64,000 nucleotides of DNA. Origin: CAZVIK01 sp964627045. Its GTDB lineage: Bacteria; Acidobacteriota; Terriglobia; Bryobacterales; Bryobacteraceae. The position numbers and the translations under genes are program-made. This document shows, one piece after another, positions 8,326-17,204 of this stretch (position 1 is the stretch's first letter; the number at the start of each line of letters is the position of its first letter). Location: positions 12,361 through 76,360 of the forward strand of contig CAZVIK010000002.1 of the NCBI GenBank assembly GCA_964627045.1. The letters are read 5' to 3'. The notes under the pieces are model-generated. The model saw nothing but the letters and a program-made list of their open reading frames with translations, did not search any database and had not been told where the DNA came from.

Positions 8326-9345
8326 CTAGGCGGACGGTGCCAGCGGCACCAACTCGTACTGCCGGGTGCCCATCTGAAGGTTCGCCATGTACTCGAGCTG
8401 GCGCAGCCCTCCCCGGCTTTCAATGCGCTCCACCAGGTCGTGCTTGTGGTTCTCGGGCATGGCGTACACCAGGTCGATGGACGCCTGGTCGATGGCCAAA
8501 ATGTCGGTGGAAGCGACGATGCCGATGTCGGGACAGGTAGGCGGTGCACTCTTGGCGTTGCAGTCGCAATCCACCGAGAGATTTTTCAAAACGTTGATGT
8601 ACGTGATCCGCTTACCAAAGTGCGAAGCGATGGCCTTGCCCGACTCCACCATGCGTTCCAAAAAGGCCGGCCCTAGTTCCCAATTCGAGCCGTGGATCTG
8701 AAGCTTGCCGCCCTGCCCCGACGCGCATCCGATTCCGATGTTCTTCAACGACCCGCCGAAGCCGCCCATCTGGTGACCCTTGAAGTGAGTGTAGACCAGC
8801 ATCGAGTCGTAGTTGAGCATGGTCTTGCCCACGGCCACTTCCGTGAGATGGTTGCCCTTGGCGTAGGACGCGTTCGGCGAAGAGAGATACGCGCGCATGC
8901 CGGGCACCGGAATCGTCGCCTCGCCTTCGGCGTCCATAATATCGACCTCGCAGAAGTTGAATCCGTTGGTGGCGATGGTCGTCCGGTGCGACTCAGTCTT
9001 GGCCCGCGGACTGCCGTAGAGCACGTTGCATTCGAGGAGTGTGCTGTTCGGAATCGCTGCCTGCAACCCTTTGATGAACTCCACCGGAAGCAGGTTTGGG
9101 CCCTTCGGCTCTCCGCTGTGCAGCTTGATGCCGATCTTGCCGGTCATCCCTCCGTTGACCTTGGAGTAAAGCTGTAGCAGGCTCTCGGTGCTGATGTCTT
9201 TGGTGAAGTAGACCGTGGCCTTGCCCGCCGGGGCGGCGATGCCCTGCGTGGCCACTGCGCGGCCCAGCCCGATGCGGCCCAGCGCGGAACCGCCCAGGCC
9301 AGCCGCGCAGCCTTTCAGCAGATCACGACGCGAAATGTCTCTCAT
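8326..9345 (-). CDS. DUF362 family protein with Tat signal
   Basis: The ATG at 9345 follows an AGGAGGGAG ribosome site and gives 339 residues; in-frame codons further upstream lack support. The N-terminus is a twin-arginine signal (SRRDLLKGCAAGLGG). The body matches DUF362 proteins: a conserved segment with Cys residues (VDCDCNAKSAPPTCPDIG) and a following DILAIDQASIDLVY helix. DUF362 proteins often occur with ferredoxin-like redox proteins; the precise activity is unknown. It is the third gene after the Fe-S AKR and the DUF5916 protein on the minus strand, 214 bases after the latter, suggesting a shared extracytoplasmic redox role. Confidence 0.8.
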   Translation of the reverse strand: MRDISRRDLLKGCAAGLGGSALGRIGLGRAVATQGIAAPAGKATVYFTKDISTESLLQLYSKVNGGMTGKIGIKLHSGEPKGPNLLPVEFIKGLQAAIPNSTLLECNVLYGSPRAKTESHRTTIATNGFNFCEVDIMDAEGEATIPVPGMRAYLSSPNASYAKGNHLTEVAVGKTMLNYDSMLVYTHFKGHQMGGFGGSLKNIGIGCASGQGGKLQIHGSNWELGPAFLERMVESGKAIASHFGKRITYINVLKNLSVDCDCNAKSAPPTCPDIGIVASTDILAIDQASIDLVYAMPENHKHDLVERIESRGGLRQLEYMANLQMGTRQYELVPLAPSA

Positions 9346-9390
9346 CCGATGCTCCCTCCTCTGACGACCCAATCCCAGCCATGGCTCACG

Positions 9391-9410
9391 CCGCCGTCCC
9401 GCGACGGCGG
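9391..9410. other. Inverted repeat between DUF5916 and DUF362 genes
   Basis: A perfect 8-bp stem (CCGCCGTC/GACGGCGG) with a 4-base loop lies between the two minus-strand genes. No U-run follows, so it may be an intercistronic RNA hairpin rather than a strong terminator. Confidence 0.35.
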
Positions 9411-9559
9411 TCCGCAACTACAGGATGGCCCTCCGGCGGCGGCAACGCAAGCAGCTCTTGGCCAACGGCACCTGTCCCGCGGCGAACCACACCCGCGACG
9501 CGGGATCGACTCACGTCCCGATTCAGCATCTGAGCATGGTCCCGCAGGCCGCCACTGGG

Positions 9560-11863
9560 CTAGAACCTCAGCAGATAGCTCAGCTTCACGAACACCTGCC
9601 GGCCGGTGTTGAAATCCGGGAACGAAGTGCGCTGCAACGCGGGGTTCACCGCCGGGTCCAGTCGCAGGTTGTCGTAGAGGTCCGTATACCCCAAGTGCAG
9701 CGCCGTCCCCGGATTCAGCATGTAGGTCGCCAGTGCGTCCACTCCGATGCGCTTGGTTTTCTCGCTGCGCATGAGCGCGGCGTTGGGCAGCACGGCCCGG
9801 TAGTCCGTGATACAGCGCACTGAGAATCTTCGCGTGAACTGGTAGTTCGCGTTTGAGCGCAGGATGTGATTATTGAACACCGCCGTCCCGTCGGCCACCC
9901 CCGAAAGCCCCGAGCGATCATGGGTCTGCAACCCGCTGTAGATGTATGTGTTTTCGACCCTTAGGTGCGCACCCGGCCGAAATGTCACGCCCAATGTGGC
10001 GGCCGTCCGCTCGCCCAGGAACGGCGTCATGCCCGGCGCAGGGGTATAGTTGATGCCGGTTCCTTTTTCGAAGGTCGCGTTCGCCGCCATCCAGCCCCAC
10101 CAATCGGTACTGAAGCTTACGCCGCTGTTGCGGCGGCGGAACCCCTTGCCGGCGTACAACTCGTAGAACTGCTCAGACCACACAGCGAGAGTCGTCGAAC
10201 GGGTCATGGCCACATTGAAGCCGGGTCCCCAACTCCAATCCTGCAGGCGGTTCTGCCGGTCGTAGTTGATCATGCCCCGAAATTCCGGCCCGTAGCTCTG
10301 CACCGTGCGGCCCACCGGCCGCCAGTTGTATCCCGCCGTGTGCGTCAACTCGCGAATATCCACACGATTGAAATAGCCGAGTTGGGCCCGGAAGTCGGGG
10401 CTGCGGTCGGTGTATCGCGTGGTCGACACAAGGTGCCTGCCCGAGTGACTCCACTCGGCGACGTAGGCGGGGCCGGCCAGACGCTTCCCATCGGCCATTC
10501 GAGTATCGCTGGTCATCGCCTGCCCGCGGAAAAACCAGTTGGGGAGTACTTGCAGGCGCGTGTCCACTGAAAAGACCAGGTTGTGAGTCGACGCGAAATC
10601 CTGGGTCGTCGCCATCCCGGCGACGTTGTAGACGCGTGAATTCCGCTGAAACTCGCGCTGAATGCGGACGACTCCCACCGGCGATTGACGCCCATGCCGG
10701 GGGTCGGTGGACAGTGCCCGCTCGCCCGGCGCGCGGTCGTCGGCCATCAGCGCGCCGATGGTCCAATTGCCGATCCGCCCGGTCAACCGCGCACCGAGGC
10801 TAGGATCGGCGATGCGCCGGGAGAAGAACAACTGCTCGGGGGTGGCGAAGTAGTTGGCGTTATCCAGGAAGAACGGCCGCTTCTCGGGATAGACCACCTC
10901 GTAGCGTTGATTCGTCGTCACCTGCGGCGCGTCGGATTCCACCTGGCTAAAGTCCGGGTTCAGCGCGAGGTCCAGCGTGAGGGCGTCCTTCAGAACCACC
11001 TTGGCATCCAGCCCCACGCGCCCATCGTTCTCTGTGCGGTATTGAGGCACGGCTCCCGGCGCCATATCCAGGTTGCGCGACCGGGAAAACAGCCCGTACG
11101 GAATCAACTGCACGTTGCGTCCCGGCGAGATGTCCTCGATGCCTTCCATGTAGGCCACCTGCTCGTCGAAGCTGGCCCGCCGGCTGCTGATGTGCGGCCA
11201 GGTGGACCACTCGTTGTTCCGGATGATGAACCGGCCTACCACCAGCCCCCAGGTCTGTTGCGGGTCGTTTGAAAAACGGATGCTCTTAAACGGGATCGAG
11301 TGCAGGGTGACGTAGCCATCCTCGGTGGTCTTCGCTTCGGAATACCAGAGCGAATCCCAATTGAGGTAGGCGCCCTCACCGGCCACCGAGACGCCGTCCT
11401 CCTGCACGCCGTAGGGGTTCACGTTGAACCAGTAGTGGCGGCGGCGGTCGTTGAAGGTGTCCAGAGTGACGATGGTGCGGTCATCCGATTGAATCTGATC
11501 GTGCTTGGTCAGCCGTGCCCGGATCAGCTTCGGATCGTCCTTGCACACGAAGGCGACGTAGAGATTCTTGTCGTCGTAGGACAGATATGCGGTGGTGGGC
11601 TGCGTAGCCGGTTCACCGTCGCCCGGCCGGTACTGCCGGAAGTCGGTGACGGCGTATTCGGCCTCGCGCGCCACGCCGTTGATGAAGTCCGAAAGCTGCG
11701 GCGCCCGGCTCACGCGCGGAATCCGCAGCCGGACCATCTGCTCGGCAACGATGGCGTCCTGGGCACGCACGGCGGGCGACCCAAGTGCGCAAAGAAGAAT
11801 GATGGTTGAAAGTCCCCAGCGGATTCCGCGAGGGTTCACCCGTCTCGTCTTGCGTTTCTGCAC
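9560..11863 (-). CDS. DUF5916-type outer-membrane protein with N-terminal carbohydrate-binding-like domain
   Basis: I chose the GTG at 11863 because AAGGAG lies 5 bases upstream and the product (767 residues) starts with a proper signal peptide (basic N-terminus, ILLCALGSPAVRAQ). An upstream extension would run into the AKR coding region. The first part (about residues 45-230) resembles the CBM9-like domain seen before DUF5916 (AYLSYDDKNLYVAFVCKD, FNVNPYGVQEDG). The remainder is a large beta-barrel-like region with alternating aromatic residues and YLLRF at the C-terminus. It is probably an outer-membrane protein that binds or passes an organic ligand. It lies 86 bases downstream of the Fe-S AKR gene, in the same presumed operon. 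Confidence 0.8.
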   Translation of the reverse strand: MQKRKTRRVNPRGIRWGLSTIILLCALGSPAVRAQDAIVAEQMVRLRIPRVSRAPQLSDFINGVAREAEYAVTDFRQYRPGDGEPATQPTTAYLSYDDKNLYVAFVCKDDPKLIRARLTKHDQIQSDDRTIVTLDTFNDRRRHYWFNVNPYGVQEDGVSVAGEGAYLNWDSLWYSEAKTTEDGYVTLHSIPFKSIRFSNDPQQTWGLVVGRFIIRNNEWSTWPHISSRRASFDEQVAYMEGIEDISPGRNVQLIPYGLFSRSRNLDMAPGAVPQYRTENDGRVGLDAKVVLKDALTLDLALNPDFSQVESDAPQVTTNQRYEVVYPEKRPFFLDNANYFATPEQLFFSRRIADPSLGARLTGRIGNWTIGALMADDRAPGERALSTDPRHGRQSPVGVVRIQREFQRNSRVYNVAGMATTQDFASTHNLVFSVDTRLQVLPNWFFRGQAMTSDTRMADGKRLAGPAYVAEWSHSGRHLVSTTRYTDRSPDFRAQLGYFNRVDIRELTHTAGYNWRPVGRTVQSYGPEFRGMINYDRQNRLQDWSWGPGFNVAMTRSTTLAVWSEQFYELYAGKGFRRRNSGVSFSTDWWGWMAANATFEKGTGINYTPAPGMTPFLGERTAATLGVTFRPGAHLRVENTYIYSGLQTHDRSGLSGVADGTAVFNNHILRSNANYQFTRRFSVRCITDYRAVLPNAALMRSEKTKRIGVDALATYMLNPGTALHLGYTDLYDNLRLDPAVNPALQRTSFPDFNTGRQVFVKLSYLLRF

Positions 11864-11949
11864 TCCTTCTCCTTTGGCGGGAAGCCTGCACGGCGCGCCG
11901 CAGCCCAGCACACGGCGCGCCGCCTGCTGCATAACGGGGGGCCGGTCCG

Positions 11950-13101
11950 TTATGCGAACAATTCCTGTGCCCGCATCAGGCGCTCCTGTATGTGCACGCC
12001 GTTCGGACACTTCACGACGCACTCCGAGCACTCCCCGCAGCGGGCTGCGCGAGCTCTTGCCGGCAGCGTCTGGAAGTGCTCGCGCCCGAGCGCAAACTGC
12101 CCGTAGAAGTCGCTGTAGGACAGATACCGGATCGTCTCCGGCACGGCCGCGCCCTGCGGGCACTGCCCGCTGCACTGGTAGCACATGCGGCAATAGAGCG
12201 GGCGCACATCCTCGTTAATGCCAGCGAGCAGCTTCTCTTCCGGCGCGCCGAACGGTTCCGACATCGCGCGGAAGTTCTCTTCGAGTTGATCCGTGTCCGT
12301 CATGCTGGGTATCGTGCTCCCGAAGCGCTGGTCGCGCAACACCCACTTGAGCGCGGCCAGCGGGCCGCCCGGTTGAGCGGTGCGGTCGGGTCCGCTCACG
12401 GTGAAGCCGAACGCCCGGCTGGCCGGCGCCATCACCTTCATCGCCACCAGTCCGATGCCCGCTCTGGTGAGCCGGTCGTAGGCGGCGTCATTCGCGCTCC
12501 CGACGGCAAAGTTGTAGACGCTCAAGACCACATCGAACTTGCCGATCTGGAGGATCCGGTCCGTCATGACATTGGGGTTGTGCGTGCTGATGCCGATGTG
12601 CCGGATCTTGCCCTGTTTCTTCGCGTCCTCCCACACCGGAATGATCTCGTCGGGAACCTGTGCCGCCGTGTCACGGTTGTGTACGTACCAAATGTCCAGG
12701 TAGTCTGTGCCCAGTTCTTTCAGGCTGGTATCGAGGTCGGAGCGCGCCTCGGCGGCGGTCATCGCGTGCGACTTGCTCGACAGGACCACCTTCTGGCGGT
12801 TGCCCTTCAGCGCCCCGCCGACCATCCGCTCATTATTGCCGCGCGCATACCCGCGTGCCGTGTCGAAGTAGGTGATGCCCATATCGACAGCCCGCGAGAT
12901 GACCGTCGGATCTGAAGTGACCATGCAGCCGAAGCCAACCGAGGTCACCTTCAGCCCGGTCCTGCCCAGCACACGATACGAAAGCGCCCCAGACGACGGA
13001 CTGGCCACCGGCGCCTGTGGCCGTTGAGGCACCGCCAACGCCGCCGTCGGCAACGTCAAGCCAGCCGCCAGGAAGTTCCTACGGGAAGCACGCGAATTCA
13101 T
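11950..13101 (-). CDS. Tat-exported aldo/keto reductase with two C-terminal 4Fe-4S motifs (paralogue)
   Basis: A 383-residue protein with the same architecture as the one at 166. A twin-arginine signal (SRRNFLAAG) is followed by an AKR barrel with Asp/Tyr in FDTARGYA, Lys in LSSKS and His in WYVHN. The C-terminus holds CRMCYQCSGQC and CGECSECVVKC. Most of the barrel aligns without gaps to the first copy, so the two are paralogues. It heads a minus-strand operon with the DUF5916 and DUF362 genes. Its promoter carries the second copy of the AraC-type operator, and the AraC gene is divergently transcribed from the same intergenic region. Confidence 0.9.
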   Translation of the reverse strand: MNSRASRRNFLAAGLTLPTAALAVPQRPQAPVASPSSGALSYRVLGRTGLKVTSVGFGCMVTSDPTVISRAVDMGITYFDTARGYARGNNERMVGGALKGNRQKVVLSSKSHAMTAAEARSDLDTSLKELGTDYLDIWYVHNRDTAAQVPDEIIPVWEDAKKQGKIRHIGISTHNPNVMTDRILQIGKFDVVLSVYNFAVGSANDAAYDRLTRAGIGLVAMKVMAPASRAFGFTVSGPDRTAQPGGPLAALKWVLRDQRFGSTIPSMTDTDQLEENFRAMSEPFGAPEEKLLAGINEDVRPLYCRMCYQCSGQCPQGAAVPETIRYLSYSDFYGQFALGREHFQTLPARARAARCGECSECVVKCPNGVHIQERLMRAQELFA

Positions 13102-13144
13102 AATGTGATTCCTTCGTCAAGATAGGATTCTGCTGCTCACTTCC

Positions 13145-13206
13145 AGACTAGGGACAGACCTCCCGAGCCCGGTATCCCGATCCTGCCGAATTCTTGCCTG
13201 ATTCTC
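13145..13206 (-). promoter_or_regulatory. AKR/araC divergent promoter with AraC-type operator (copy 2)
   Basis: On the minus strand, 13206-13179 matches the operator at 8020-7993 in about 23 of 28 positions, including GGCAGGATC and the spaced GGCAA. A TAGTCT hexamer at 13145-13150 is exactly 29 bases past GGCAGGAT, as in copy 1, and the intervening ACCGG and TGTC blocks also align. The AraC-family gene starts 66 bases away on the other strand, so the site may also serve autoregulation. Confidence 0.65.
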
Positions 13207-13272
13207 CGGATACCCACCGTTCCACTTCACAGTTGCTCGATGGAGCGGTTATCCTGGCTCGAGGACACTGGG

Positions 13273-14241
13273 ATGGCCACCTTAACCCGCCGCAGGGCGG
13301 ACGCCTCTCCGGCGGAGGACCGCGCCCCGGAGCTTCGGGCCGAACTGGCCCGCAGGATTGCCTGTTTCATCGGCGCAGAGGAGAGACTGCAAACCGCCGT
13401 CCCCGGTCTTTGGCTGGCCCGCCGGACGGCGCCGACCGCGCCGTGCTCGCTGACCTACGAGCCGAGCGTGGCCGTCATCGCTCAGGGCCGAAAAAGCATC
13501 GAACTCGGTCGCACGGCTTTCATCTACGATCCGACCCGGTACTTGCTCACCTCGGTAGACCTCCCCGTGGTCAGCCGCGTCGTCGAGGCCAGCGAGGAGA
13601 AGCCGGCCTTGGCCCTTCTGCTTAGGATCGAGTTGTCCCTCGTAAGGGATCTCCTTAGGCGGGAGGAGATCGCGGTTGGTGGTGCGCCGCACAACACCCC
13701 CGGCATGGCGACCGGGGAGACCACCGAAGAGTTCCTCGGCGCTTGCTGCCGATTGGTGGATCTGCTGGGGACGCCGCGGGACATCCCCTTCCTCAGCGGC
13801 CTGATCCAGCGGGAGATCGTCTACCGGGTGTTGTGCGGCGAGGCCGGCGCGCGGCTCCGGGCCATCGCCACGGTGGGCGATCAGAGCCAGCGCACCGCCC
13901 GGGCCGTTGCCTGGATCCGTGCGAACTACGCCAAGCCGTTGCGTGTGGAGGAACTGGCGGACTTAGCCGGCATGGGAGTTTCCACCTTCCATCACCACTT
14001 CCGGTCGCTCACGGCCATGAGCCCGCTCCAGTATCAGAAACACATCCGGTTGCAGGAGGCGCGCGGCCGTATGCTCATCGACGGATTGGACGCCGCTAGT
14101 GCCGCCTTCGAGGTCGGCTATGAAAGCGCCAGCCAGTTCAACCGCGAGTACAGCCGCCTGTTCGGCCAGCCCCCGNNNNNNNNNNTCCGCGCGCTCCGCT
14201 CACCCGCAGCTCCGCCACTGGAGTTGGTCGGCCGCCGGTGA
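13273..14241 (+). CDS. AraC-family transcriptional regulator (AraC_N type), spans an N gap
   Basis: The ATG at 13273 is preceded by GAGG 8 bases away and gives about 323 residues; an ATG at 13240 has no ribosome site. The N-terminal half matches the AraC_N domain (SVAVIAQGRKSIELG, YLLTSVDLPV). The C-terminal third has two helix-turn-helix units (LRVEELADLAGMGVSTFHHHFR and AFEVGYESASQFNREYSRLFG). The 10-N gap at 14176-14185 falls just after FGQPP. The frame resumes as RALRS, which matches the usual PPxRDIxRLR ending of this subfamily, so the gene probably ends at 14241. It likely activates the divergent AKR operon and the second AKR at 7943. Confidence 0.85.
   Translation: MATLTRRRADASPAEDRAPELRAELARRIACFIGAEERLQTAVPGLWLARRTAPTAPCSLTYEPSVAVIAQGRKSIELGRTAFIYDPTRYLLTSVDLPVVSRVVEASEEKPALALLLRIELSLVRDLLRREEIAVGGAPHNTPGMATGETTEEFLGACCRLVDLLGTPRDIPFLSGLIQREIVYRVLCGEAGARLRAIATVGDQSQRTARAVAWIRANYAKPLRVEELADLAGMGVSTFHHHFRSLTAMSPLQYQKHIRLQEARGRMLIDGLDAASAAFEVGYESASQFNREYSRLFGQPPXXXXRALRSPAAPPLELVGRR
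14176..14185. other. Assembly gap (10 N)
   Basis: Ten N bases inside the C-terminal codons of the AraC-family gene. Reading-frame continuity and the expected family C-terminus suggest that about 10 bases are missing here. Confidence 0.9.
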
Positions 14242-14692
14242 GAGCGCGCCTGCGGAACGTGCCGCCTTGCGGAAGCGGCCCTTCCACGTTCATCGTCAGC
14301 GTCCTTCCATCGGGAGACACGACGCCACGAACAGTCTCGATAATCTTGCCATCCTGTCTCCAGACGTCGTCCACCGTGCGACCCTGGATCTTCGAGACGA
14401 CCCTGGCGTTCTCCATCCCTGCGGGCGTAACCTCTTTGCCATCCGACCAAGGCAGGGACACCTTGAGCAGCTTCCCATCGGCGCCGGTCAAGTCGAGGTG
14501 GCGCACGCCGTCGGGCGTGAAAGCCAGAGTGAAGTCCCGCAACGGCGGCCCCGGGTCAAACGACGATTCCGAGGCGTTGTACTTCCATGCTCCGGTGAAC
14601 GCCGTAATGTGCTGGCCTTGAGCAGTTACCGGGATCAGGCCACTCGCGAATGCCAGCAGCATCGCGCACCAACGAGTCCGATTCGTTCGCAC
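14186..14692 (-). CDS. Secreted protein of unknown function (3' end at gap)
   Basis: The start ATG at 14692 gives a product with a signal peptide (residues 9-25, ending near VTAQG). The mature region begins ITAFTGAWKYNASESSFDPGPP, followed by short beta-strand-like segments (FTLAFTPDGVRHLDLTGADGK, TVDDVWRQDGKIIETVRG). About 169 residues are visible before the N gap. This looks like the small lipocalin-like secreted proteins common in Acidobacteria, but I do not recognise a function. The 3' end is uncertain: in the present assembly the frame runs on to 14138, overlapping the convergent AraC gene, which suggests a frame error near the gap. Confidence 0.5.
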
Positions 14693-14732
14693 GGCGTATC
14701 CCCCTCAGCGCCGAAGCTCGCCTGCCAACGGG

Positions 14733-15449
14733 CTAGATGCTTCTTCCGCTCAGCGCCGCCACGTCGTCCACTTGCATGGTCTCCTTGACCACGAAGGGTT
14801 CGCCGAAGCGCACGCCGATCAGGTTGCCGTAGAAGCGCGCCACTGCCCCCAACCGCTCGCGGATCTCCTGCTCCTTCGGAAAGAGCGATTGCCCCTCGTC
14901 CTGCTCGCCGTACTGGGAACGGTAGGCCAGCAGCGACGCCATGCGGCGCTCGAACTCGCCGCTGATGTCGACCACAAACGACGGCGTGACGTTGGCGTAA
15001 GACGAGGCGTAGAGGATCTTCCGGGGCCGGTGCGGCTCGCTATGTTCGTCGATACGCCGCAATCCGGCCAGAAAGCAGGCCTCGTAGCCCATCTCGCAGG
15101 CGCGGTAGTGGTCCGGGTGGCGGCCTTCCCAGTAGGGCAGAATCACCACCTGCGGCCGGAGTTCGCGGATCTTCATGGCCAGAGAGAGCCGCGCCCCCAG
15201 CGTGTTTTCCAGCCTTGCATCGGGCATCCGCAGGTTCCCGCGCCAGGCCAACCGGAGCAACTCCGCCGCGACGTTGGATTCGGCGATCCGGGTGGCCGCG
15301 TCCCCGCGCGTGCCCATGTCTCCGGCCGTCAGATCGAGCACGCCGGTGCGATACCCCTTTCCAGACATCACCAGCAGCGTGCCGCCGCAAGTCTGCTCGA
15401 CATCGTCGGGGTGCGCGGCGATCGCCAGGATGTCCACCTGCGTCTGCAT
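14733..15449 (-). CDS. bshB1: LmbE/PIG-L deacetylase, bacillithiol biosynthesis BshB1-like
   Basis: The product (238 residues from ATG 15449) has the zinc-binding AHPDD motif near its N-terminus and the distal RHPDHYRA motif. The pattern LDxT/LTAGDMGTRG and LRMPDARLEN matches BshB1, which deacetylates GlcNAc-malate to GlcN-malate in bacillithiol synthesis. A GTG at 15464 overlaps the stop of the rhomboid gene as GTGA and could start translation by coupling, adding five residues. GAGGG lies upstream of the ATG. Other PIG-L sugar deacetylases cannot be excluded; bshA and bshC are not in this window. Confidence 0.75.
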   Translation of the reverse strand: MQTQVDILAIAAHPDDVEQTCGGTLLVMSGKGYRTGVLDLTAGDMGTRGDAATRIAESNVAAELLRLAWRGNLRMPDARLENTLGARLSLAMKIRELRPQVVILPYWEGRHPDHYRACEMGYEACFLAGLRRIDEHSEPHRPRKILYASSYANVTPSFVVDISGEFERRMASLLAYRSQYGEQDEGQSLFPKEQEIRERLGAVARFYGNLIGVRFGEPFVVKETMQVDDVAALSGRSI

Positions 15450-15460
15450 CGTACCCACCC

Positions 15461-16129
15461 TCACCAGGCCACGTCAGGGCGGCGCCGGTAGCGGTCGCGC
15501 GGGCGCAGCAAGAAGATCAGCCCCGCCCCGGCCAGAAATCCGCCCACATGCGCGAACCAAGCCACTCCGCCCTGCGACAGGTTCGAGTAGCCAATGCTGC
15601 CGAACCCGCTGAAAAACTGCACCACAAACCAGTAGACCAGGATCAGGCTGGCCGGGACTTCAATGGTGGTGAGGAAGAAGACCACGGGCACCAACGTCAC
15701 AATGCGCGAACGCGGAAACTTCACAAGGTAGGCCCCCATGACGCCGGCGATGGCCCCGCTAGCTCCCACCGTGGGTATGCGCGAATCCGCGTTAAGGGCC
15801 ACGTGCGCCAGTCCCGCCGCCACGCCGCAAAGGACATAGAAAAATAGGAACTTGCCGTGGCCGAGCAGGTCCTCGACGTTATCGCCGTAGATCCATAGGA
15901 ACCACATGTTCCCGATCAGGTGGAGCCAGCCGCCGTGCAAAAACATCGAACTCACCAGCGTCCCCAGGCGCAAGTCGTCCGGGACCAGTCCGTAGACTTG
16001 GATGAAATGGTTCAGTGAGAAGCGGTCGAGGGAGGCCTGGTAGAGGAACAGGACCGTGTTGACCGCGATCAGGGCGAAGGTCACCACCGGTTTGGAGAAG
16101 CTTGGCTGGGAGTCTCGAAGCGGAATCAT
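15461..16129 (-). CDS. Rhomboid-family intramembrane serine protease
   Basis: A 222-residue protein with about six hydrophobic segments. HLIGNMWFLWIYG is the HxxxN oxyanion region, GASGAIAGVMGAY holds the catalytic Ser (GxSG), and AHVGGFLAGAG holds the catalytic His. It cleaves transmembrane substrates within the membrane; the substrate is unknown. The stop overlaps the alternative GTG of the downstream deacetylase. An extended -10 element lies at 16163-16171. Confidence 0.9.
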   Translation of the reverse strand: MIPLRDSQPSFSKPVVTFALIAVNTVLFLYQASLDRFSLNHFIQVYGLVPDDLRLGTLVSSMFLHGGWLHLIGNMWFLWIYGDNVEDLLGHGKFLFFYVLCGVAAGLAHVALNADSRIPTVGASGAIAGVMGAYLVKFPRSRIVTLVPVVFFLTTIEVPASLILVYWFVVQFFSGFGSIGYSNLSQGGVAWFAHVGGFLAGAGLIFLLRPRDRYRRRPDVAW

Positions 16130-16162
16130 GCGCTGTCGCCGGAGGGCCCGATCCTCGCCTTC

Positions 16163-16171
16163 AGCATAACA
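16163..16171 (-). promoter_or_regulatory. Candidate extended -10 element of rhomboid gene
   Basis: The minus strand reads TGTTATGCTGAAGG, with a TGn-TATGCT extended -10. The same core (TGTTACGCTGAAG) occurs before lptC at 25476-25484. No clear -35 is present. Confidence 0.4.
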
Positions 16172-16247
16172 GACGCGCCGAAACCCCCGAACCGCCGCCG
16201 CTCGGGACGCGCGATGGGCCGGGCGGAGCCGACCGGACCGCCGGGGG

Positions 16248-17186
16248 CTAGGAAGCCCGCTCGTTCATCGACATCCACTCTTCGGTTTCTTCCCAGGAAA
16301 GCACGCCGGCCACCGAGCCGACGCGGCGGGCCGAAAGCGCGCCGACGGCGTTGGCGAAGCCGGCGGCTTCCGTCAGAGGCAAGCCCCGCTGGGTCGCGGC
16401 CAGAAAGCCGCCGACGAAGCAGTCGCCCGCACCGGTGGTGTCGGTCACTTCGACCTTAAACGCTGGCGAATAAAACTCTTCGTCGCGCGAGACAACGGCG
16501 CAGCCCCGAGGCCCCAGCTTGATGACCACCGCACCGGCACCGGCCTGACGGAGGACTCGGGCGGCTTCGAGGGGATCGGTGAGACCGGTAAGCATGTGGG
16601 CTTCTTCCTCATTGGCGAACAGGAGATCGACATGAGGGAGGCATGGCCCGATTTCCTTCATCCAGCGTCCCTGGCTGTCCCAGGCGGCATCGGCGGAGGT
16701 GGCCAAGCCCGCGGCCTTGGCGCGGCGCAGGGATTCAGCCGCGTGCGGGCGGAAGGCGGGGAGCGCGAAGGGGTTGGCCAGGTGGTAGCGGGACACGCCC
16801 TGCATCAGCCAAGGCGAAAACTCCAAGGGCTCGGGCATGGCGTGCAGATTGACGCCGGGCTTGTGTAGGAGCAGCCGGTTGCCGTCGCTGCGCACCAGCG
16901 AGATGGTGGCCGCCGAAGCGCCCCAGGCGCGGCCGATAGCGTTGGTGTCGACGCCGACGCTCCGCAAACCGGCCAACATCTCGTCGCCGTAGTTGTCGTC
17001 GCCGACCACCGAAGCGAGCCGGACGGGGACGCCGAGGCGGGCCAGCGCATAGGAGGTGTTGGCGCCGTTGCCGCCCATGCTGTGCCCGATCGTATCCACC
17101 CAAGTGGTGGCACCCCAGGTCAACTGGTCCACCGGATGGACCAGCAAGTCCGCCACTACGTTACCCGAACACAGGACACCCTTCAT
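16248..17186 (-). CDS. PfkB-family carbohydrate kinase
   Basis: A 312-residue ribokinase-fold protein. The N-terminal signature GGNGANTSYALARLG binds sugar, and the C-terminal signature DTTGAGDCFVGGFLA holds the catalytic Asp and anion hole. It phosphorylates a sugar or nucleoside with ATP in the cytoplasm; the substrate is not clear from motifs. The gene lies 18 bases downstream of the membrane-anchored unknown protein gene and is on the same strand as aroF. Confidence 0.88.
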   Translation of the reverse strand: MKGVLCSGNVVADLLVHPVDQLTWGATTWVDTIGHSMGGNGANTSYALARLGVPVRLASVVGDDNYGDEMLAGLRSVGVDTNAIGRAWGASAATISLVRSDGNRLLLHKPGVNLHAMPEPLEFSPWLMQGVSRYHLANPFALPAFRPHAAESLRRAKAAGLATSADAAWDSQGRWMKEIGPCLPHVDLLFANEEEAHMLTGLTDPLEAARVLRQAGAGAVVIKLGPRGCAVVSRDEEFYSPAFKVEVTDTTGAGDCFVGGFLAATQRGLPLTEAAGFANAVGALSARRVGSVAGVLSWEETEEWMSMNERAS

Positions 17187-17204
17187 AGCAACGTGACCCT
17201 CGCT

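Noticed and set aside
11864..12193. N-terminal extension of the DUF5916 protein
   Set aside because: It lies inside the AKR coding region; the GTG at 11863 has a good ribosome site and begins a signal peptide.
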